Shown piece by piece: positions 28,209 through 31,852 of a DNA stretch of 31,852 nucleotides. Below the pieces are notes generated by a model, which searched no databases, was not told the origin of the DNA, and was given only the letters and a program-made list of their open reading frames with translations. Numbering within the stretch: position 1 is the stretch's first letter; every line of letters starts with the position of its first letter. The translations under genes and the position numbers were made by a program. The stretch is from an uncultured Oscillospiraceae bacterium (GTDB taxonomy: Bacteria > Bacillota > Clostridia > Oscillospirales > Ruminococcaceae): NCBI GenBank assembly GCA_910587135.1, contig CAJULF010000030.1, positions 1-31,852 on the forward strand. Reading direction: 5' to 3'.

Positions 28209-29591
28209 TTAGGTCAAAGCAACTCTTTGTGCGATATAATCCTTGACCTCGGAGATGGGCATTCTCACCTGCTGCATGGAGTCGCGCTCGCGCACGGTCA
28301 CGCAGTTGTCGGTTTCGCTGTCAAAATCGTAGGTTATGCAGAATGGAGTTCCTATCTCGTCCTGTCTGCGGTAGCGCTTGCCGATGGAGCCTGCCTCATC
28401 ATATTCCACCATAAAGCTCTTTGCAAGCTCGTCGTGTATTTTCATAGCGTTATCGCCAAGCTTCTTGGACAGGGGCAGTATCGCGGCCTTTATGGGAGCT
28501 ATCGCGGGGTGGAAGTGCAGAACGACCCTCACGTCGTTCTTTTCCGCGTCAATGACTTCCTCGTCGTAAGCCTCGCAGATAAGCGCCAGCACGGTTCTGT
28601 CCAGACCGTAGGTGGATTCGATTATATAGGGAACAAACTTCTCGTTTGTTTCGGGGTCGAGATACTCTATCTTCTGACCGCTGTATTCCTGGTGGCGGCT
28701 CAGGTCAAAATCGGTGCGGTTGTGAGTGCCGTTGATCTCTCCCCAGCCGAACGGGAAAAGGAACTCAATATCGCAGGCAGCCTTGGCATAATGCGCGAGC
28801 TTTTCATGGTCGTGATAGCGCAGGTGCTCCTCGCTGATACCCAGATCAATATAGAATTTTCTGCCAAACTCCTTGAAATAATCGTAAAGCTCGCTGTCCG
28901 TGCCCTCCTTGCAGAATGTCTGGAATTCCATCTGCTCGAACTCGATGGTTCGGAAGGTAAAGTTTCCGGGAGTAATCTCGTTTCTGAAAGCCTTGCCTAT
29001 CTGTCCTATGGAGAACGGGAGCTTAGCCCTCATGGTGCGCTGAACGTTCAGAAAGTTTACATATTCGCCCTGTGCGTTTTCGGGACGGAGGTAGATAACG
29101 CTCTTGCTGTCGGCGGTAACGCCTCTGTATGTCTGGAACATCAGGTTGAATTCGCGAATGCCCGTATAGTTGGATTTGCCGCACTTGGGGCAGGGAATCT
29201 TGTGGCTTTCGATATACTCGAACATCTCTTCCTTGGTCATAGCGTCGGGGTGAGCTTCGGGGTCAAAGCCCTCTATAAGATTATCCGCGCGGTGGCGCAT
29301 TTTGCACTCTTTGCAGTCGAGAAGGGGGTCGGAGAAGCTGGCAACGTGTCCCGAAGCCTCCCATACGCGCGGATGCATAAGGATATCGGCGTCCAGCTCG
29401 TAGCTGTTGCGGCGCTCCTGTATAAAGCGCTTTCTCCACGCGTCCTTGACCGTGTTCTTCAGCCGCGCGCCAAGAGGACCGTAATCCCATGTGTTCGCAA
29501 GACCGCCGTATATCTCGCTTCCCGCAAAGATAAAGCCTCTGCCCTTGCACAAAGCCACTATTTTGTCCATTGTCTTTTCGGTGTTGTTCAT
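28209..29591 (-). CDS. glyS: Glycyl-tRNA synthetase, single-chain alpha2 type
   Basis: 460 residues. It attaches glycine to tRNA-Gly in the cytoplasm. Class II motif 2 begins FRNEITPGNFTFRTIEFEQ, and motif 3 is GLDRTVLALICEAY. A zinc-type Cys cluster is seen in DCKECKMRHRAD and CPKCGKSN. It is the eukaryote-like alpha2 form rather than the GlyQ/GlyS tetramer. I start at the ATG at 29591 with AAAGGAAAA upstream; the longer frame to 29651 has no binding site. No T-box (AGGGTGG...) is seen in the 180 bp upstream. It converges with the sigma operon. Confidence 0.96.
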   Translation of the reverse strand: MNNTEKTMDKIVALCKGRGFIFAGSEIYGGLANTWDYGPLGARLKNTVKDAWRKRFIQERRNSYELDADILMHPRVWEASGHVASFSDPLLDCKECKMRHRADNLIEGFDPEAHPDAMTKEEMFEYIESHKIPCPKCGKSNYTGIREFNLMFQTYRGVTADSKSVIYLRPENAQGEYVNFLNVQRTMRAKLPFSIGQIGKAFRNEITPGNFTFRTIEFEQMEFQTFCKEGTDSELYDYFKEFGRKFYIDLGISEEHLRYHDHEKLAHYAKAACDIEFLFPFGWGEINGTHNRTDFDLSRHQEYSGQKIEYLDPETNEKFVPYIIESTYGLDRTVLALICEAYDEEVIDAEKNDVRVVLHFHPAIAPIKAAILPLSKKLGDNAMKIHDELAKSFMVEYDEAGSIGKRYRRQDEIGTPFCITYDFDSETDNCVTVRERDSMQQVRMPISEVKDYIAQRVALT

Positions 29592-29637
29592 ATTGTTTTC
29601 CTTTCGTGCCCCGCATGGCTTATACTGATTGCTCATT

Positions 29638-29707
29638 GAAAGTGTACACAAAAAATCTTCGCAAAAACCATATATCAGAGTTTTTGTTCGATTTTTTTTA
29701 CACTTTC
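29638..29707 (-). promoter_or_regulatory. Long imperfect hairpin upstream of glyS
   Basis: GAAAGTGTA (29638-29646) pairs with TACACTTTC (29699-29707); further in, AAAAAATC pairs with GATTTTTT and GCAAAAAC with GTTTTTGT. On the minus strand it could end transcripts of the upstream gene or act in a glyS leader. It may also be a small palindromic repeat; only one copy is in the window. Confidence 0.45.
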
Positions 29708-29771
29708 TAATGGGAATAGGTATTGGTGGGCTGCGGGGGAATTATAAGTGATATCTTGTTAAACGGAGCTG

Positions 29772-30236
29772 TCAGGCGATAAGCCTGTATACCTCTTCAT
29801 AGAAGCTGTCCGAAGAGTCGGCATTCTCCACAAACGCCAGCGCCCATTCAAGCTCCGAATCGGAAGCGCTGTCGGGATCGCCAAGTATGGAAAAGCACCT
29901 GAATATGCTGTTGAGATAAGTCTTTTCGTTGGCTGCAAGTGTGTCTATCTTTGCCTCCGAGGTCTTGTCGTCTATCGACACCGCCGCTATCTTGTCTATT
30001 GCCTTGGTGCATTTCGCAAGGGATTTCTCGGCGTTTTCCATATCGAAGTCCTCAAGGTATCCCATATACGCCACATAGTTGTCGTAATAGTCGTTGTTAA
30101 GCAATTTCCCTATTTTGTTTGTGCCCGTGTTCAGCTGTACAAGAAGCACTACCCCCGCGATGGCAAACGCAATTACCGAGGTGCATATTCTGACCAGTAT
30201 CCTTTTGCCCATATTTTTGAACATAATTACCAACAA
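29772..30236 (-). CDS. Small membrane-anchored protein of unknown function
   Basis: 154 residues. One N-terminal membrane segment (about 14-34, LVRICTSVIAFAIAGVVLLVQL), then an acidic, helical extracytoplasmic domain with no recognised motif. A TTG start at 30236 has AAAGGA five bases upstream; an ATG at 30224 is the alternative but is 14 bases from it. It lies 30 bp after ilvE on the same strand without a clear terminator, so it may be co-transcribed. Nothing ties it to branched-chain amino acid metabolism. Confidence 0.7.
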   Translation of the reverse strand: MLVIMFKNMGKRILVRICTSVIAFAIAGVVLLVQLNTGTNKIGKLLNNDYYDNYVAYMGYLEDFDMENAEKSLAKCTKAIDKIAAVSIDDKTSEAKIDTLAANEKTYLNSIFRCFSILGDPDSASDSELEWALAFVENADSSDSFYEEVYRLIA

Positions 30237-30266
30237 TATCCTTTCTGTCGTAAAACAAATCCGTTA

Positions 30267-31331
30267 TCAAAGCTTCTCTATCCAGCCCATATCGTCGGGG
30301 AGCTTTCCGTACTGCATTCCTGTCATGGTGTCATAAAGGCGCTGAGTTACCGCTCCGATTTTATTGCCGTTTATCTCCATTATCTTGTCGCCCCATTTAA
30401 GGCGTCCTACGGGGGAGATTACCGCCGCCGTACCCGTGCCGAACACCTCTTCAAGCTTTCCGCTGTCGTAGGCTTCGGCTACCTCCTGAATGGTGATAGC
30501 TCTTTCGCTTACCTTCATTCCCCATTTTCTGCAAAGCTCCAGAGATGACTTTCTGGTTATGCCCGAAAGAACCGAGCCGCGAAGTTCGGGGGTAACCACC
30601 TCTCCGTCGATAACAAAGAAAATATTCATCGAGCCCACTTCCTCGATATACTTGCGCTCGATACCGTCAAGCCAGAGCACCTGAGAGTAGTTCTGCCTGT
30701 GAGCCTCGTCCTGACCCGCGAGAGAGGCTGCGTAGTTTCCGCCCGTTTTGGTGAAGCCCGTGCCGCCCTTTACGGAGCGCACATAATTTGTTTCCACATA
30801 AATCCCGACGGGATCGAGACCCGAAGCGTAGTAAGCGCCAGACGGGCTCATGATTATCATAAAGTAGTAGTGCTCCGCGGGGCGTACTCCTATGTAGGGA
30901 TCGTCCGCGAAAATAAAGGGGCGGATATAAAGGGACGTTCCCTCGGCAGAGGGCACCCAGTCCTTATCCAGTTCCACAAGGGCATGAAGAGCTTGCAGAC
31001 CGTCCTCCACGGGAAGCTGAGGTATAACCAGACGCTCCGCGGAAACATTAAGGCGCTTGAAGTTCTCAATCGGGCGGAAGAACTGTATCCCGCCGTCGGG
31101 AGTTCTGTATGCTTTAAGCCCCTCGAATATCTCCTGTGCGTAATGAAGAACCATTGATGCTGGAGAAATGGAGATATTTCCGAAAGGGACGATTCTTGCG
31201 TCGTGCCAGCCCTTGCCCGCATCATAATCCATTATAAACATATGGTCGGTGAATATGTGACCGAATCCCAGCTTGCTTTCGTCCTCGGGTTTAGCCTTGG
31301 GGGAAGCGATTTTCTCAATTCTTATTTCCAT
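30267..31331 (-). CDS. ilvE: Branched-chain amino acid aminotransferase
   Basis: 354 residues, fold-type IV PLP enzyme that interconverts branched-chain 2-oxo acids and Leu, Ile or Val. The PLP lysine is expected at K195 in GFTKTGGNYAASL. Also seen are HYAQEIFEGLKAYR (64-77), RPFIFADDPYIGV (137-149), EEVGSMNIFFV and FGTGTAAVISPVG (near the C terminus). Length and motifs match the longer mitochondrial-like subclass of bacterial IlvE. AAAGGA precedes the ATG. Its promoter is at 31387-31415. Confidence 0.96.
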   Translation of the reverse strand: MEIRIEKIASPKAKPEDESKLGFGHIFTDHMFIMDYDAGKGWHDARIVPFGNISISPASMVLHYAQEIFEGLKAYRTPDGGIQFFRPIENFKRLNVSAERLVIPQLPVEDGLQALHALVELDKDWVPSAEGTSLYIRPFIFADDPYIGVRPAEHYYFMIIMSPSGAYYASGLDPVGIYVETNYVRSVKGGTGFTKTGGNYAASLAGQDEAHRQNYSQVLWLDGIERKYIEEVGSMNIFFVIDGEVVTPELRGSVLSGITRKSSLELCRKWGMKVSERAITIQEVAEAYDSGKLEEVFGTGTAAVISPVGRLKWGDKIMEINGNKIGAVTQRLYDTMTGMQYGKLPDDMGWIEKL

Positions 31332-31386
31332 AATAATTCCTTTCCGTCCGCGCAGCCAAACCCGCGAACCACAATACTACTTCACT

Positions 31387-31415
31387 ATTATATCACCTTT
31401 TCCGCCAAAAGTAAA
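31387..31415 (-). promoter_or_regulatory. ilvE promoter
   Basis: On the minus strand TTTACT (31415-31410), 17 bp, TATAAT (31392-31387). The leader is only about 50 bases, too short for a T-box or a leucine-type attenuator. Confidence 0.75.
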
Positions 31416-31471
31416 TACATTTTTTTAAATTTCGCCGCTGGCGGCTATTCGCCGACAATACGCGTCATATA

Positions 31472-31500
31472 TTGACAAGCCTGCGTATTTATTGTATAAT
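31472..31500 (+). promoter_or_regulatory. Promoter of the Fst-like toxin mRNA
   Basis: TTGACA (31472-31477), 17 bp, TATAAT (31495-31500), a perfect consensus. Transcription should begin near 31507. In the leader, CACTCC (31512-31517) can pair with the ribosome binding site GGAGGTG (31535-31541, one bulge), which could slow toxin translation. Confidence 0.85.
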
Positions 31501-31538
31501 TAAAGAGTCGGCACTCCGGACGTTTTGTGCGGAAGGAG

Positions 31539-31571
31539 GTGTTAACCTTGGAGGAGTATTTACTGACACTA
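31539..31571 (+). repeat. Direct repeat 1, overlapping the toxin start
   Basis: GTGTTAACCTTGGA followed, after six bases, by TTTACTGACACT. It covers the end of the ribosome binding site, the TTG start and the first codons. The same two blocks recur at 31698-31730, which is in the antisense RNA. Confidence 0.8.
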
Positions 31572-31640
31572 CTTATCTCCGTCGAAGCGGGTTTGCTTGT
31601 TGAGCTGATCTGCAGGTGGCTTGACGGTAACGACCGGTAA
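31548..31640 (+). CDS. Fst-like small hydrophobic toxin of a type I system
   Basis: 30 residues: a short acidic start (Glu-Glu-Tyr), a hydrophobic membrane helix (about 5-20, LLTLLISVEAGLLVEL), Cys, Arg, and the end WLDGNDR. The layout of a single helix then W-L-D plus a charged tail is that of the Fst/par peptides, which insert into the membrane and disturb it. The start is a TTG with a perfect AAGGAGGT seven bases upstream. It is too short for usual gene finders. It has its own strong promoter, a terminator at 31660-31691, and a convergent RNA with matching direct repeats. The proline often seen mid-helix in Fst is absent. Family membership is by layout and motif, not by a search. Confidence 0.75.
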   Translation: MEEYLLTLLISVEAGLLVELICRWLDGNDR

Positions 31641-31659
31641 CAGCACAGCAAAAGAAAAC

Positions 31660-31691
31660 GTCCCCCGAGAAAGTGAAACGGCTCGGGGGAC
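31660..31691. terminator. Shared bidirectional terminator of the toxin and antitoxin RNAs
   Basis: GTCCCCCGAG pairs perfectly with CTCGGGGGAC, loop AAAGTGAAACGG. Leftward it is followed by GTTTTCTTTT (good U run), rightward by AATTTCGTGTT (weaker). Confidence 0.9.
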
Positions 31692-31697
31692 AATTTC

Positions 31698-31730
31698 GTG
31701 TTAACTTTGGAAACTCTTTACTGACACTTT
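31698..31730 (+). repeat. Direct repeat 2, in the antisense RNA
   Basis: GTGTTAACTTTGGA followed, after five bases, by TTTACTGACACT. It matches direct repeat 1 at 13 of 14 and 12 of 12 positions in the two blocks. Confidence 0.8.
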
Positions 31731-31745
31731 TATATTTCCGCTTTT

Positions 31746-31774
31746 ATTATACCACATCAAAATTGATTTGTCAA
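31746..31774 (-). promoter_or_regulatory. Promoter of the antisense RNA
   Basis: On the minus strand TTGACA (31774-31769), 17 bp, TATAAT (31751-31746), a perfect consensus aimed at the toxin gene. Confidence 0.85.
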
Positions 31775-31803
31775 GTGTTCCTTTCAAGAAAACACAGAAA
31801 AAA

Positions 31804-31831
31804 TCCCCCCTGCGCGATTGCACAGAGGGGA
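31804..31831 (-). terminator. Second terminator, possibly of a second antitoxin unit
   Basis: TCCCCCCTG pairs with CAGAGGGGA with one mismatch; leftward it is followed by TTTTTTCTG, a good U run for minus-strand transcripts entering from outside. The sequence after it, GGGGACAATGTTTCAGTTA, resembles GGGGGACAATTTCGTGTTA after the first terminator, so this may be part of a second antisense-RNA unit cut by the window edge. Confidence 0.6.
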
Positions 31832-31852
31832 CAATGTTTCAGTTAGACCGTT

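Larger units (their letters stand above)
31645..31739 (-). ncRNA. Predicted antisense RNA antitoxin of the Fst-like locus
   Basis: A transcript of about 90 bases from the minus promoter at 31746-31774, ending at the shared hairpin (31660-31691) and the following U-rich GTTTTCTTTT. It contains the complement of direct repeat 2, which is nearly the same as repeat 1, so its 5' part could pair with the toxin mRNA over the translation start. The 3' part pairs with the toxin mRNA at the terminator. This matches RNAII of the enterococcal par locus in size and layout. No reading frame of note. Confidence 0.7.

Noticed and set aside
28152..29639. A 495-codon plus-strand open frame opposite glyS
   Set aside because: It has no ribosome binding site, lies wholly antisense to a clear glyS, and its translation has low-complexity mixed character. 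It is the reverse shadow of a GC-biased gene.
29592..29771. T-box riboswitch upstream of glyS
   Set aside because: I looked for the AGGGTGG-type T-box sequence and the specifier stem on the minus strand and found neither.
30699..31157. Plus-strand frame opposite ilvE
   Set aside because: Shadow of ilvE codon usage; no start signal.
31332..31400. Leucine-type attenuator or T-box upstream of ilvE
   Set aside because: The leader from the predicted start point is about 50 bases, too short for either.
31445..31693. A minus-strand frame across the toxin gene
   Set aside because: It crosses the shared terminator and lacks a binding site; the convergent-RNA model explains the region better.

Overview
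The window looks like a chromosomal segment of a low-to-mid GC Firmicute, most likely a gut clostridium of the Ruminococcus/Oscillospiraceae kind. The reasons are strong AGGAGG-type ribosome binding sites, textbook TTGACA-N17-TATAAT promoters, single-chain glycyl-tRNA synthetase, an Opp operon ending in a DUF3899 gene, and many short palindromic repeats. The genus is inference. There are no rRNA, tRNA or CRISPR features and no complete insertion sequence with a transposase.

Layout. 1-2000: three small XRE regulators, two of them near-identical copies, set among copies of a ~195 bp repeat (called R1 here) that is bracketed by hairpins. 2000-3530: decayed coding sequence, then an erm-type 23S rRNA methyltransferase behind an eight-codon leader peptide and an attenuator-like hairpin. 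3550-3970: RNase P RNA with its own promoter and terminator. 4000-7250: membrane acyltransferase, another R1 copy, and fucI with a LacI/CcpA-like operator. 7289-17963 (minus strand): a peptide-import operon read as zinc-ribbon protein, pepF, oppA, oppB, oppC, oppD, oppF, DUF3899, small membrane protein. 18260-22146: lipoprotein, HD hydrolase and an AT-rich group of small genes (ABM-fold, helical-repeat, Nudix, nucleotidyltransferase). 22590-25918: a zinc/cadmium export operon (SmtB-type sensor, methyltransferase, separate HMA metallochaperone, P1B ATPase). 25960-26250: a cluster of three repeat types. 26394-28109: ECF sigma factor and anti-sigma factor behind an ECF-type promoter. 28209-31331 (minus): glyS, a small membrane-anchored protein, ilvE. 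31472-31852: a previously unannotated compact type I toxin-antitoxin locus of the Fst/par kind.

How the parts fit. PepF beside OppABCDF suggests peptides are imported and then cut in the cytoplasm. The ArsR repressor has the residues of the SmtB alpha-5 zinc site and sits behind a TGAACA-TC-TGTTCA operator, so the operon probably answers to zinc or cadmium. The sigma/anti-sigma pair probably controls itself through TGTAAC-N16-CGTCTA.

Best leads. (1) The Fst-like locus at 31472-31774: a 30-codon hydrophobic peptide, a convergent antisense RNA, a shared terminator, and direct repeats that would let the RNA pair with the toxin start region; part of a second unit follows at the window end. (2) The R1 repeat: three complete copies have near-identical ~20-35 bp hairpins on both sides, as if the element duplicates a whole terminator when it inserts. 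(3) Two MITE families with different terminal repeats but a shared core. (4) The erm leader peptide with an Arg-Ile-Arg-Lys arrest-like motif.
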